The position numbers and the translations under genes are program-made. From NCBI GenBank assembly GCA_010909165.1, contig MU008175.1:1107370-1171369 (forward strand): a DNA stretch of 64,000 bases. The letters run 5' to 3'. The notes under the pieces were generated by a model, which saw only the letters and a program-made list of their open reading frames with translations, made no database searches and had not been told where the DNA came from. The stretch is from Anthoceros angustus. Its lineage: Eukaryota; Streptophyta; Anthocerotopsida; Anthocerotales; Anthocerotaceae. This document shows, piece by piece, positions 49,001 through 59,204 of the stretch. Each line of letters starts with the position of its first letter. The stretch's first letter is position 1.

Positions 49001-49904
49001 GCAACAGGAGGGAATAACATCAGCCGACAGCATCACATTTGCGTGCCTTCTGAAATCCTGTGCCAGCGTTGGAGCAGTTCAGCAGGGGAAGCAACTCCAC
49101 TCCCAGATTCGGCGTCAAGGATTAGAAGCCGATCTCCTCATGGGTAACTGCCTGGTGGACATGTATGCCAAGTGCGGGAGCTTAGAAGACGCCTGCAGGG
49201 TGTTCCAAGCAATGAACACTAGGGATGTCGTAACATGGACTGCCATGATTTCCGGATACGCTCAGCACGGCCTTGGGAAAGAAGCAGTCCAGTGCTATGA
49301 GGAAATGCGGGCGGCGGGCATCAGACCAGATGAGGTGACATTTGTATCTCTCTTGTCTGCATGCAGCCATGGCGGCCTGGTTGAAAAAGGGGCCGAGTAC
49401 TTCGAGTCCATGTCAAAAGACTTCAGCATCACGCCAGAGATAGAGCATCACATCAGCATGGTGGACCTTCTCGGGCGCGCAGGCCGGTTTGCAGAGGTGG
49501 AAGCTGTGCTGTCAAGGATGCCCATGCAGCCTGATCTGGCAACGTGGCTGTGCCTGCTCGCAGCGTGTAGGAAGCACGGCAACCTGGCGTTGGCGGATCA
49601 GGCCTTTCAGCGTGCCGTGAGCCTCCAACCAACGCATCCGGCCGCGTACCTGGTGATGTCCCATATCTACGCCGATGCCGGACTGTTGGAGCGTGCAGAT
49701 GAGGTTTTGGCGTCGAGGCAGCAGGAAGGCGCGCCGAAGCAGCCCGGGCGGAGCTGGATCGAGCATGACTCGGAGCTACACACGTTCGTGGTAGGCGACC
49801 ACCTTCAGGCACGGCATAAACAAATACGCGATATGTTAGTGGAGCTGAGCTGGAAGGTTAGCTGTTCAGAACACAACTGCCAACGAAGCAAAGCGATGGC
49901 ATAG
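46095..49904 (+). CDS. PPR-D, very long PLS-class PPR protein (1269 aa), no introns
   Basis: The start is the ATG at 46095. The first roughly 40 residues (MLSLAARSAVKSCRSHPG..) are rich in Ser, Arg and Ala and acid-poor, as in organellar presequences. From about residue 60 to 1130 about ten PLS triplets follow each other with little drift: P as VVTWNAMIAGYAQ, L as HVTFVCLLKACAS, S as NCLVDMYAKCGSLEDA. P2-L2-S2 (VVTWTAMISGYAQ, EVTFVSLLSACSHGG, HHISMVDLLGRAGRF), an E domain (LATWLCLLAACRKHGN) and E+ (GRSWIEHDSELHTFVVGD) end the protein. There is no DYW domain and no DYW relic downstream. Positions 5 and last of the P and S motifs are almost always Asn and Asp, so the known PPR code predicts a U-rich target. 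It is unusually long for a plant PPR protein and has no visible break. Confidence 0.95.
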   Translation: MLSLAARSAVKSCRSHPGCGSHRQHNLACFDTSLAGPPSGRQTGELSETVKALERGSELTPSLLSRILRRCIAQRDIGLGRRVHAVCRTGGHESDAFLANDIIRMYASHGLLQEANDVFTKFAAPDTFVWFSIIQAHAQLGQPRRAIQLYREMQQDSGVQLNNHIYGAVLKACASTADLVSGRQVHADVLGSMVEPNMYVGSCLVDMYIKCGSLEDARRVFDSLTKKDVVSWNGMIAGYAQNGFGGEALSLYAAMQKEANTPANHVTFASLLKACASIGALHEGKGIHSDIRVRGLEADVFLGGCLLDMYAKCGCLDDARRVFDAMPTRDVVTWNAMLAGYARRDLTQKCMSLYASMQEEGITRPDPVTFLCLLKACASSRALHQGKQLHSQILQRGLESDLVLGNSIVDMYAKCGSLMDACIVFEMLPAKDLVTWNAMITGYCSNGLGHEALSVYARMQQEGVALADKVTFSCLLKACGSIRALNEGKQLHSRIRESGLHGDVVISNCLVDMYAKCGSLVDARRMFDGLPTKDVVSWNTMISGYGEHGLGQEALGLFASMQEEGITPPDRVTFISLLKACGSIGALDAGKALHLKVQENELEGDQVMGNCLVDMYAKCGSLEDASKVFNSLPKKDLVSWNAMLSGFVQQGLGIECLSMYERMQQECITPADHITFVSVLKACAISGDLHQGMQLHSQIQLQGFEADVSIGNCLVDMYAKCGSVDRAREVFEQLPTKNIVTWNAMIGGYAQHGLGQEALALYARLQQEGKHSANHVTFVCLLKACASSVSLHEGKELHSQIQERELEGDVVVGNCLVDMYAKCGSLEEARKMFEKVSRKDVVTWNSMLAAYAQNGLGQESLALYSSMQKEGVTVADQVTFVCLLKACSRTGSLLEGKELHSQIKARGLEGDSVLGNSLVDMYARCGSLEDARRVFDNLPSKDLVTWNAMITGYAQHEQGEEALTLYSKMQQEGITSADSITFACLLKSCASVGAVQQGKQLHSQIRRQGLEADLLMGNCLVDMYAKCGSLEDACRVFQAMNTRDVVTWTAMISGYAQHGLGKEAVQCYEEMRAAGIRPDEVTFVSLLSACSHGGLVEKGAEYFESMSKDFSITPEIEHHISMVDLLGRAGRFAEVEAVLSRMPMQPDLATWLCLLAACRKHGNLALADQAFQRAVSLQPTHPAAYLVMSHIYADAGLLERADEVLASRQQEGAPKQPGRSWIEHDSELHTFVVGDHLQARHKQIRDMLVELSWKVSCSEHNCQRSKAMA

Positions 49905-51855
49905 GATCAAAAGCTAGGATCCGACGAAGCCCAGCTTGTTGCCTCGAAATTTTGTGTGACTCCTATCTGGTCGAAAAGCGAAGTATGTTGCCCTCGAAAT
50001 ACTATCTGTTTGACGAAGTCCAATCCTTCACACTCGAGTCAAGCAACTGCAAGGCTGGCAACATTTAATGCGTTGCTATTATTCGAGATATGGAAAAGCT
50101 GGCCAAGATTTGTGGCATCTCCTTATCCCCCCGCAGCCGCTCTGTCAGGAAGCTGTCGTGCACATGTGTATCTTATTATTGTACTCGGCTGCAAGTGGCA
50201 TGGGGAAGGTGGTAGGGGAACTGGCCGAGAAGGGATGCAAGACGGACGTTAGATACTTTCGTTCGCATGCAGTCGTGGCAAAGCTTATGAAAACATAAAT
50301 GTACCTTTGGAGTAGTAGGTGAGCGCCAAGCCAGAAGCCCGCCAATGACGAGACTGCAGTCCTGGGCTTCCAAGAGGTCCATACAATACCACGTACATAC
50401 AAGAGTTTTAAACTTGAACTTCTAAGGGGATCCTGTAACCGGAACTCCCATTGCCATGCGTGGTATGCATAGGAAACTCGGATCAAGATTCTACGTACTG
50501 TACAGTTACAAACCCTGGCACCACTTCCAATCAGGCACCGCCCTCCTGCTCCTCGAAAAGCACTCAACAAACCTTTTTACGATCGGCGCCGTGTCCAACA
50601 TCCAAGCAGCAGGGGGTGGACGCAACAGTAGCGCAGACAAACCTAGAAGAGTAAGAGTCTCCAGACTGATGGAACGAAGACTGTGGTAACCGCACAGGAG
50701 CGTGTGAAAGCCACACTCCCTCCAGAATCCAGACAGCTGTAGCAGGCGGTGGTGGAACCGGTGAGTCGATGCATCTGCAGAAGAGTGTGATGCGCAACAG
50801 AGGGACGCGGGAAGCCGACATCCATCGGTTCCCGAATGGGGATGAGGCGGCCGTACGCGCGAGGGGAAGCCAGCTAGAAGCGAAGCGTGTGGAAGAGGAA
50901 GGTGTGGTTGAGAAACGCGTTAGACCCGACCCGACGCGAGTCGAGGAAACTCGACTCGATTCGAAGCTGCTGGACGGTTCCATGTGGCATGGGCCCCGGC
51001 AGCGACGCAGCGGACGTGCGGCGCGAGGGCAGGGTGTACGAGGGGGAGGGTGAGGTGGCGGCAGTGGGGCACGTTCTGCCACAGCCCGAACGCGGCGCCA
51101 TGTGAAGGGGTTCAATTTTTTAGCGGTATGGAACATGAGCGGGGTCGGATAAGACCAAAATATCGTGCCCTAAACTTCTGAATGGCTTGGAGTTTATGAA
51201 CTTCCAGGCCGTGAATAAGCTAGGGCGTGCAGCTTTGCCTGAAGGGGCGTGCCGAGAGTGTAGAACACACGGAATTAACCCCGCATTTAGGCTGCCACTT
51301 GCAGCCTGCCCACGGCTCCTGGCGCACTGTGTGCGCTCAGATGCGCAGATCGCGCCTCCTGGAGATGGCACCTCTTCTGCGGGTTTTCCGCGGGCCATTT
51401 CTTATACCCTTGTCCTGCCACCTCCCATGTTCATCGCAAGCGCAGCTCGCAGCTCGCAGCTCGCATTTCGCAAAGTGCCTTCTGCCTTCTGCCTGCCCTT
51501 GCTGCAGAAGGTTCGCAAGACTATTGTATCGTCTTGTATCACCTTCGGCGAATCTGCTGTCAGCAGTCTGTCAATCAATCAGTCTCGCAGTCTCTTTGTC
51601 TCGTCTTCTACCTTGTCCTGGCTCGGACTGGAAGTGGAGCACGAAATCCATGCAATCACAGCCGCAATCCGGCCCAGCGGAAGAGGAAGGAGGAGGAAGA
51701 GGAAGAGGAAGGGGAAGAGGGGAAGCCGCGGCACCGGGTCCGCCATCTCTAGCGTGAGTCGTGCCGTCCTGGACCAGCTGCCATCTTGGAGAGCGGATCC
51801 TTGGAACAGCCATAGCCCGTAGCTAGGAGGAGGGAAGGACGCGAATTGTTCCGGG
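49905..51855. other. Intergenic stretch upstream of the peroxidase gene
   Basis: No gene recognised. It has a CAGCTCGCAGCTCGC short repeat at about 51447-51472 and a purine-rich GAGGAAGA microsatellite at about 51676-51725. Frames up to about 210 codons overlap in both strands without recognisable domains. Confidence 0.6.
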
Positions 51856-53074
51856 ATGGCGAATCCCACGGCGGTGAAGCTTGTGCTGGCGGTGCTTGCG
51901 CTGCTGGCCGCGGCCGGGAACGCGCAGCTGTCGGCGACTTTCTATCAGAAGAGTTGCCCGAACGCGGCGGCAATCATCAAACAGGCTGTGTTGGACCAGT
52001 TCAATCAGGATCAGTTCGAGGTGCCGTCGGTGCTCCGCCTCTGCTTCCACGACGCCTTCGCGGGAAATGTGAGTCTCCGTTCTTTCGCATTGCGACGCGC
52101 AGGCCCGGCTGGATCTGGCAGAGGAGGGATCTGGATTTGCTGACGGTGATGCGGCTGGTGCAGGGAATCGACGGAGGCATCCTCATCACAGGCTCCAAGT
52201 CGGAGCAGGTGGCGGAAGGCAACACGGATCTGGCGATCAACGGGTTCGACGCCATAGCCAACGTGAAGGCGGCGGTGGAGGCCAAATGCAAGGGCGTGGT
52301 GTCGTGCTCCGACATCCTGGCGCAGGCCTGCCGGGACGTGGTGGTGCTGGCGGGCGGGCCGACCTGGGACGTTAGGTTCGGGCGCAGGGACACCAGGGTG
52401 GCGCTGGCCAGCAACGTGCACCTTCCCGGCGGGGACACGAGCCTGGACCAGATCATCGCCGACTTCCAGAAGATCGGCCTAACAGCGCACGACGTGGTGA
52501 CGCTGTCCGGTGAGCGATTCTATTCTGTGCTGCGATTGCTTCTTCAAATCTTGCTTCGCCTTCTTCAAGTTTGAATGTAACTTGGGAGTGGAAAAAACTT
52601 TGCAACCAACGTGCGGAACGTGGGAGGAATCTGAGTTGTTTCTTCATCTTTCTGCCTGCAGGCGCGCATACGGTCGGATTCGCTCACTGCCACTCCTTGG
52701 TCAATAGGCTGTACAACTTCAACAGCACTGTGCAGACGGACCCGGCGCTGGACCCGGCGCTGGCCCAGCAGCTCAAGGACACATGCCCCCAGAAGAACTT
52801 CGACCAGAACGTGGTGGTGCCGCTAGACCCCAACAGCGTCTTCAAGTTCGACAGGATCTTCTACAAGAATCTGCGGGTGGGGCAGGGGGTGCTGGCGTCG
52901 GACCAGATTCTGGCGAGCGATCGACGCACGAAAGGCCTTGTCAAGAAGTACTCCAAGAACACCAAGACCTTCTTCACCGCCTTCGCGGATGCCATGGTGC
53001 GCATGAGCGAGGCCAACGTGCTGACGGGCACGCAGGGAGAAATCCGCTTGGTCTGCTCCAAAATCAACAAGTGA
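51856..53074 (+). CDS. Class III secretory peroxidase lacking one conserved disulfide, 3 exons
   Basis: Class III peroxidases are secreted haem enzymes that oxidise phenolics or generate radicals with H2O2 in the cell wall. Exons: 51856-52068, 52164-52509 and 52662-53074, giving 323 aa, the usual length. A signal peptide ends near residue 22 (LLAAAGNAQ). The distal site RLCFHDAF holds the catalytic Arg and His. The proximal haem ligand lies in LSGAHTVGFAHC. Calcium-site Asp residues and six of the eight conserved cysteines are seen (KSCPN, AKCKG, VSCSD, AHCHS, DTCPQ, LVCSK). The usual HDCFVxGCD stretch reads HDAFAGNGID. Both cysteines of the short-loop disulfide are missing and the loop is one residue longer across the first exon junction. 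An extra Cys stands before the distal Phe-His. The enzyme should still bind haem; the effect on calcium-loop stability is unknown. Confidence 0.95.
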
Positions 53075-53411
53075 AGGCTAGGATCCCATTCCACAGTCGA
53101 ACAAAGCCTGAAGAATTTGGAATTCAACACTCGACTGCTCTAGGTTAGGTAACTGACCTTACCATTATTTCAGCTTGCTCCAACATCTGCAGGCAGCGCC
53201 ACAATAAGGCAGCATGCCTCAGTTAACCCGTTGCCATCTGCGGTGGGATGGGAATCTGTGTGCTTGCCCATACCCGCTCGCCCAATTACTGGGCCTTCTC
53301 TTTGTACTTAAAAAATTCTTTTGCTGCTTGTAAATCAATCAAGTGTTCCACACACAACCTCCAGCCTGCTCAATTAGAACACACCCTCCAGCATGTGTTT
53401 CTTTATCACCA
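53075..53411. other. Spacer between converging peroxidase and PPR-E genes
   Basis: Shared 3' region of two converging genes; nothing else seen. Confidence 0.6.
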
Positions 53412-55388
53412 TCACCTTCCACCTTCGGACTGTAGCTTTGAGCTCAACATTCCTACCAGCGCATGCAGCTGCTGATGTTGTGGATGCCGGCGGTCTCCCA
53501 CCACGAAAGTGTGTACCTTCTGCTCGTGCTCTATCCAGCTCTCACCAGGCTTCTTCCAGGCACCTTGGGCTTGCCTGAGACTGTGAACCTCCGCTGCCCT
53601 GTCCAGCAAGCCGGCATCTGCGTACATGTGAGACATGAGCACGTAGGACAGGGGATGTTTCGGCTGCAGCTGCACTGCTTGCTTGAAGGCTTCTTCACCC
53701 AGAGCTATGTTGCCATGCTTTCGGCAAGCTCCCATGACGCACAGCCATGTGGATAGGTCAGGTTGCATGGGCATGCTTGACATGAGCTCTTGCAGCCTGG
53801 AGAAGCGTCCGGCACGGCCCAAGAGGTCGATCATGGTGCCGTAGTGCCCCGTGTTTGGGGTGATGTTGTAGTCCCTGCTCATGGATTCCAAGTACTTCTC
53901 GCCTTGCTCCACCAGGCCGGCATGGCTGCAAGCGGAGAGGAGTGAAAGGAAAGTGACCTCGTCTGGCCTGGTTCCAGCCATCTGTAGATGCTGGAAACAC
54001 TGCACCGCTTCCTCACCGTACCCGTGCTGCGCGTAGGCCGAGATCATGGCACTCCATGTCACCACGTCTTTTCTAGGCAAGCTCTGGAAAACTCGGCAGG
54101 CGTCCTCCAAGCTCCCACATTTAGCGTACATGTCCACCAGACTGTTCCCGACAAGCAAGGCAGCATCCAGACCTCGGGCTTGAGTCTGGGAGTGCAGCTG
54201 CCTCCCCTGGTGCAGGGCTCCCATGCTGGCGCAGGCCTTTAACAGGCATGCGAATGCGACATGGTCGGCTAGGCTGATGCCCTCCTGCAGCATGCTTGCA
54301 TAGAGATTGAGGGACTCCTGGCCGAGCCCATGCTGAGCATATCCTGCGATCATGGCAGTCCAGGCCACTACATCTTTCTCGGACAGCTTGTCGAACACCC
54401 GGCGGGCATCCTCCAGGGTGCCACATTTGGCATACATGTCCACCAGGCAGCTTCCAATCACAACATCAGCTTCCAATCCCCGGTCCTGTATCAGAGCATG
54501 CAGCTCCCTGCCATCCTGCAAAGCTCCGATGCTGGCACAAGCTTTCACAAGGCAGGCAAGTGTGACATGGTCGGCGACTGTCACCCCCTCCTGCTGCATG
54601 CTCGCATAAAGGGACAGGGATTCCTGACCACGCCCATGCTGCAAGTACCCTCCTATCATGGCAGTCCAGGACACAACATCCTTGGTGGGCATCTGGTCAA
54701 ACACTCTGCGGGCATCCTCCAGGCTGCCACATTTGGAGTACATGTCCACCAGGCAGTTGCCCACAAACACATTGGGCTCCAAGCCAGAGCGCACAACATC
54801 AGCATGGACTTCCTGACCAGATGCCAAATCTGCTGCAGCTGTACATGCTTTCAGAGCAGCCACAAACACATGGTTGTCGGCATTTGCACCCGACTCTCGC
54901 ATGCTTCGGTACAGTGTCACGGCCTGTGCAGGCTGTCCAAGTTCACCATGGGCCAAAATGATGGACACCCACATGAACGAGTCAGGTGTAGCCAGCCTGG
55001 TGAACACCTGCATTGCCTCATGCAGCCTCCTCTGAGAAGCGTACATGCGGATGACGTGGTTGGCCAAAAAAGTGTTGGACTCGTATCCACTTTTCACGCT
55101 CAGAGCATGAACTCGCTTCCCAGAATTCAAATCCCTTTGCCGAATGCACCTGCTCAAAGCAGCATAAAAGAGAGCTGAGGGAATGTAAAATCCTTGCTCG
55201 ACGGCCTGCCTCACCTGCTCCTCCTCATTCTCAATCCAGCTCGGCCTAGGCTTCTCCCTTTCCCGTTCCCGTTCCCTTTCCACCTGTTTCACCTCCTTTG
55301 CGCAGTCCAACCAGGCAGCACCTTGGGCAGAAATCGTCCTCAACTGTCTGTCCTCACAAGTTCTGCTCCAAGTTGCTATCTGCTTCAT
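53412..55388 (-). CDS. PPR-E, PLS-class PPR protein (658 aa), no introns
   Basis: The start is the ATG at 55388 (MKQIATWSRTCEDRQ). An (Arg-Glu)n run (about residues 41-50, coded by a short GGGAAC/GGAACG-type repeat) separates the N terminus from the first motifs. Five or so PLS triplets follow, with S motifs of the form NCLVDMYSKCGSLEDA. Then come P2-L2-S2 (HYGTMIDLLGRAGRF), an E domain (LSTWLCVMGACRKHGN, YVLMSHMYADAGL) and E+ (GESWIEHEQKVHTFVVGD), with no DYW domain. It closely resembles PPR-C and PPR-D in consensus but has no 5' intron. Role as an organellar RNA-binding factor is inferred from the family; no target can be named. The gene looks intact. Confidence 0.95.
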   Translation of the reverse strand: MKQIATWSRTCEDRQLRTISAQGAAWLDCAKEVKQVEREREREREKPRPSWIENEEEQVRQAVEQGFYIPSALFYAALSRCIRQRDLNSGKRVHALSVKSGYESNTFLANHVIRMYASQRRLHEAMQVFTRLATPDSFMWVSIILAHGELGQPAQAVTLYRSMRESGANADNHVFVAALKACTAAADLASGQEVHADVVRSGLEPNVFVGNCLVDMYSKCGSLEDARRVFDQMPTKDVVSWTAMIGGYLQHGRGQESLSLYASMQQEGVTVADHVTLACLVKACASIGALQDGRELHALIQDRGLEADVVIGSCLVDMYAKCGTLEDARRVFDKLSEKDVVAWTAMIAGYAQHGLGQESLNLYASMLQEGISLADHVAFACLLKACASMGALHQGRQLHSQTQARGLDAALLVGNSLVDMYAKCGSLEDACRVFQSLPRKDVVTWSAMISAYAQHGYGEEAVQCFQHLQMAGTRPDEVTFLSLLSACSHAGLVEQGEKYLESMSRDYNITPNTGHYGTMIDLLGRAGRFSRLQELMSSMPMQPDLSTWLCVMGACRKHGNIALGEEAFKQAVQLQPKHPLSYVLMSHMYADAGLLDRAAEVHSLRQAQGAWKKPGESWIEHEQKVHTFVVGDRRHPQHQQLHALVGMLSSKLQSEGGR

Positions 55389-55999
55389 ACCCAACGTGGT
55401 GAAGCAGTTTCCTGCTGCTGTGGTTTTCTGTTTGGTTCACAACCTCCCGACACACAATTTTCCCGTCTCCAAGCCCTACAAATACTGGCGCCATGAATCC
55501 GCTTTGGCCTTCAGGCGAGCAGCAACGAAGAGCTCCACCAAGCAATCCACATCAATGGCCTAGCCCTCATCCCATGAAGTGCGAATCGTGGATGCAAATA
55601 GTCGATGCCGGATTGCAACTTCGTCGAGTCTCTTAGGACATTGCGTGCTACAAATCTCACTCCAAACGCAGTAGTCGCCCTGCAGCACATCGCCGTTCGT
55701 TTCAAGTTGGGTGTCAACTTCAGTTTAGCGCATAGGCGTGACCTGGAGCGGACGTGCTGGAATTTCGAACGCAAAAAAGAATTGAAAGGACCATGTGTAC
55801 ATATGTACGTGGAAATGGAGGTTCCTTTACGGCAAGGTGTGATATGTACGAGGGTTCTACCTGGCGATCAGCTGCAACGAGTCCAGCAAGCCCAAAGCAT
55901 GCAAGAGTGAAAGGAACAGCCAGAACCCCTTCCTCACTGCGCTATTCTGAGGTCCGTGTTGATGACACCTCTCAGCTGCAGCCTGGAACCTTGAGCTCT
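55389..55999. other. Spacer between PPR-E and the METTL18-like gene
   Basis: Upstream region of PPR-E and 3' region of the methyltransferase gene (same direction). No element recognised. Confidence 0.6.
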
Positions 56000-57756
56000 T
56001 CATCTAAAAAAGAATTTCCAGATCTCCCGCACATTCGAGCTGCCATCGGCAAACTCTGCCACCAGATGAGCCCCCATGATACCTGGACACATCAACCGCA
56101 GGCATCAGGCTACCCGGAACAAGTTGCTGCCATTGGTGACTCTCAAAGGTTTGTCAAAATACAAACCTTCTTCCTCCACGACGCTCTTAAACTGTCTGCT
56201 GCCACCCCCAACACCGAAATAATGCTTCTTGGCAGCCATATACACCACACCATACGAAGGTCTGAGACACTACAAAAAAAGGGAGCCACCAAAGAATCAA
56301 TGGTTAAGCTCTGGCTTGGGCTTGCCACAAACATGAAGGACAGGGAACCAACAACACAAGCACCAACCTTCTTTATCAAAGCGTACAGCTTGGGTAGAGA
56401 GGGAAGGGAGTAAACAGTTTCTGACATCAAGATGATGTCGTACCCGCCTTCACCCTCGCTGGTATCAACTGCCCTGTCACAAGCTCTACTGCCAGAGCGA
56501 CTTCTCAACCGAGACCTGACTCCTTCAGTGGGAGGCTGAGTACCATTTGCGGGAGTGGAGGCAATGTCATCACCGCTAGTACTCCTATTGAGCAGCACAT
56601 CTCCATCACCAAAGGAAAATTTAAATTCTGCACTGTTGCCATCGTCAGTGAACTCGGAAGCTTGGCTCGCGTGGACAACAGACAGTAGATGGTGAACATC
56701 ACTCCAATCACCAGCAAAGAACCGCACTTCAGGGCTGAGCTCCTTCAGCTCCTTGGACCTTGACGACAGGTGAGCATCACTCAGCCGTGGAGTCCTTGCC
56801 GGGGAGTTCTCCAAGGTGTTAACATTCACATTCGGGATCGTGAGGGACTTCAAAACGGCCGCATTGAAGTCTTGAAAGTGAACAGCTGACGCTCCCTAAA
56901 ATAAGACACGACACCGATACAGAGACGTCGGTCAGAACGGTCCACAGCAGTAGAAAGCCAACCTGTCGAGGCAAGAAAAAGGACATAACACAACTAACCT
57001 TCAAACAGGCAAGAATGCCAGGAAGCCCATGCCCGCAACCCAGCTGATAACATGTGCCGCACATGGCATGTGTCAGAACCACGTGAATGCTAACAAAAAT
57101 CCCAACACAGCAGTAACAAAGAAACAAACCTCTAGCACCCGCTTCCCCCGAAAAGTGAGCCTTCCATCCTGAATTTCTCGACGAAGAGTTTCAATCAAGT
57201 CAATGGTGCACTCCCAGAGCTTGAACCCTCCTGTTAAAACCAGCACGACGCATGCTCCAGTCACTCCCACCGGTGACAGGCGGGACCTTGGGAATCGCAG
57301 GGGGACAAAGAGGTTCAGAATTTTACCCTCATACTTCCCAGGCACAAGGTCAGTATTGGACACACCAAGAGCAGCAGCTGCACTAACTCTGCCCTGCGAT
57401 GTGGCAACACATCAAACACATCAGACATCTGGTGACATAAATTGGCCTACATGCTCCAGCTTGACCAGCGTTGTACTACCTTGAGAAGAGTGAGCCCCCG
57501 CTGAAGCGCAACTGTTTCTGTCACGTACGTCTTGGACGTCACTTCCTGCAGATCACCCAGTCCATCAGGGCACGGCAACCAAGACCATCCCGTACAGAAT
57601 CAAAGCTGAAAGGCAGGGTACCTCGTCCTGGAAAACCTCCTCAGCGGGAGGAGGAGGGGCCGCAGGCGCAGCAGGAGCCTGGTTGATGAGCTCCTTTTCC
57701 GGATCCTGAACCACACAGTGCGTGGTGAGGCACGCAAGGAAGGAGGGAGCCTTCAT
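56000..57756 (-). CDS. Histidine protein methyltransferase 1-like (METTL18/HPM1 family, At2g43320-like), 8 exons
   Basis: METTL18/HPM1 enzymes use S-adenosylmethionine to methylate a histidine of ribosomal protein uL3. Exons on the minus strand are 57756-57622, 57545-57480, 57393-57327, 57230-57130, 57043-56999, 56895-56368, 56269-56167 and 56082-56000. Phases agree throughout, giving 375 aa. The start MKAPSFLACL matches plant relatives. GRVSAAAALGVSNTDLVPGK leads into GGFKLWECTIDLIETL. The SAM-binding motif VLELGCGHGLPG spans an exon junction, and HFQDFN, VRFFAGDWSD, YDIILMSETVYS and CLRPSYGVVYMAAKKHYFG follow. The protein ends DGSSNVREIWKFFFR. A Ser/Asp-rich stretch of roughly 80 residues between VRFFAGDW and YDIILM also occurs in the Arabidopsis protein. 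The gene looks intact. The histidine target in plants is inferred. Confidence 0.92.
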
Positions 57757-59204
57757 ATTATGCTGGTCTCCCTTCTCCTCGACGGTGGAAGGCACGCAGG
57801 CTCGCTCCTGACGGCAGCCGGTGTCACAAGCTGATGAGCAAGGGGACGGGGACGGGGAGGCGCACCTCACAGTCGCCGGCGGCGGCGGCAAAGTTGAAGC
57901 GGAATGGCAGCCCGCCCCCGCCCCAATCCATCACCTCCTGCAGCTGCCCTCTGCTATCCTCTGCCCTGCTCTGCTTTGTGCGCTGCTACAAGGCTTGCAA
58001 CCGTTCCATGGAAGTCGGATCCAATCTTAAACAACACAAAAATTGTGCTACTGAATTCTTGCGCCTCCTGTTGCGCTTCGCCTGGGACCTCCTGATTGGC
58101 CAGGCGTACAGAAGGCATTTCCAGTCAAACGTTTGGGGCCTACAGCTTTGATGACATAGAATCGCGTGCGCGTTGGCGAAAACACACAGAAATCGTGGCC
58201 GCTGTCTCCCAGACCTTTCCAACATGACATCAACCCTAATCGGACATGGACAAGGTGCGACAAGGTGCTCGCTTTCTCCCAGAAGCAACTGCGGCAATGA
58301 AGCTGTGCATCGAGCGCGGGATTGGAGACATTCAACCAAAGGAAACGCAGGTGCCAGGGATTAGCAGAGATGCTGCTGGGCGGAACACGACATGACGTTC
58401 GCCAATGTGGACCGTGTTCTGTCGTTGTTTCGATGCGTCAGCTTCGATGCGTCAGCTCTGGAAGTTGTGATTGCACGAATGTAAGAAACAGGGCCAATTG
58501 AGCGGCATTCAGATCTCTGTCGATGCATCTTGGAGGACGTGTGAGTACGTAAGAGGCAGCACACACCTTTGGCCATGAACATGATCGTGCTGCAGTGATT
58601 GGTCGCTGGAGATGTTAGGCACCGTAAGGGTTGTGGCACATGTATGGAAAGCACGTAAGAGAGGAAACGAGAAATATCGGCTCGCATGCGTGAGTCTCAC
58701 CGACTGTTGTGTGACATCGGGGTTGGATTATCAACATCTGATTATACAGGTGCACATAACTTTACTTTGATCTGCAACACAGCTCTAATTGACAGCGGGG
58801 TGTATTGCCTAACAACCGGGCTGCGAGGTTAGCGTGTGCCTAGAATTGAAACAATGAAATGGTCAGTATTCACATTTCTATTCGACCACAACAAGAGTTC
58901 TAAATATTTACACAGTTTGTATAGCTTCAGTATTGATGGCTCTGCTTTGCCCGGGTTGCGGGGGAACCTCGTCGTGGCTTGCCTCCGACCGCCTAGTGCC
59001 TACTCACTGCAAGAGTGCAGGCCATGCATGACCTGCTTGCTCCACAGATGCTCGCTGCTCCACTGCCACACATTCAACCTCAATTTTTACGTCATGCGCA
59101 TTCAGTATACATTTTGGGCACACGTATTGACACCAGCATAATTACAGAGTCTTTTCAGACCCAACAATCAACTAGCCCTTCTCGTTTGCAGGAAGAGTCA
59201 CGGT
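57757..59204. other. Intergenic stretch
   Basis: Upstream region of the methyltransferase gene followed by unremarkable sequence. Short frames have no recognisable content. Confidence 0.6.

Noticed and set aside
49905-50250. DYW relic behind PPR-D, as found behind PPR-A
   Set aside because: All three frames were read; no HSEKLA-, IVKNL- or DCH-like motif appears.
50564-51136. 190-codon frame on the minus strand
   Set aside because: Low-complexity Ser/Arg/Pro reading of GC-rich promoter DNA; competing frames of similar length overlap it.
55754-56413. 219-codon frame on the plus strand
   Set aside because: Lies antisense over the last three exons of the METTL18-like gene and has no recognisable content.
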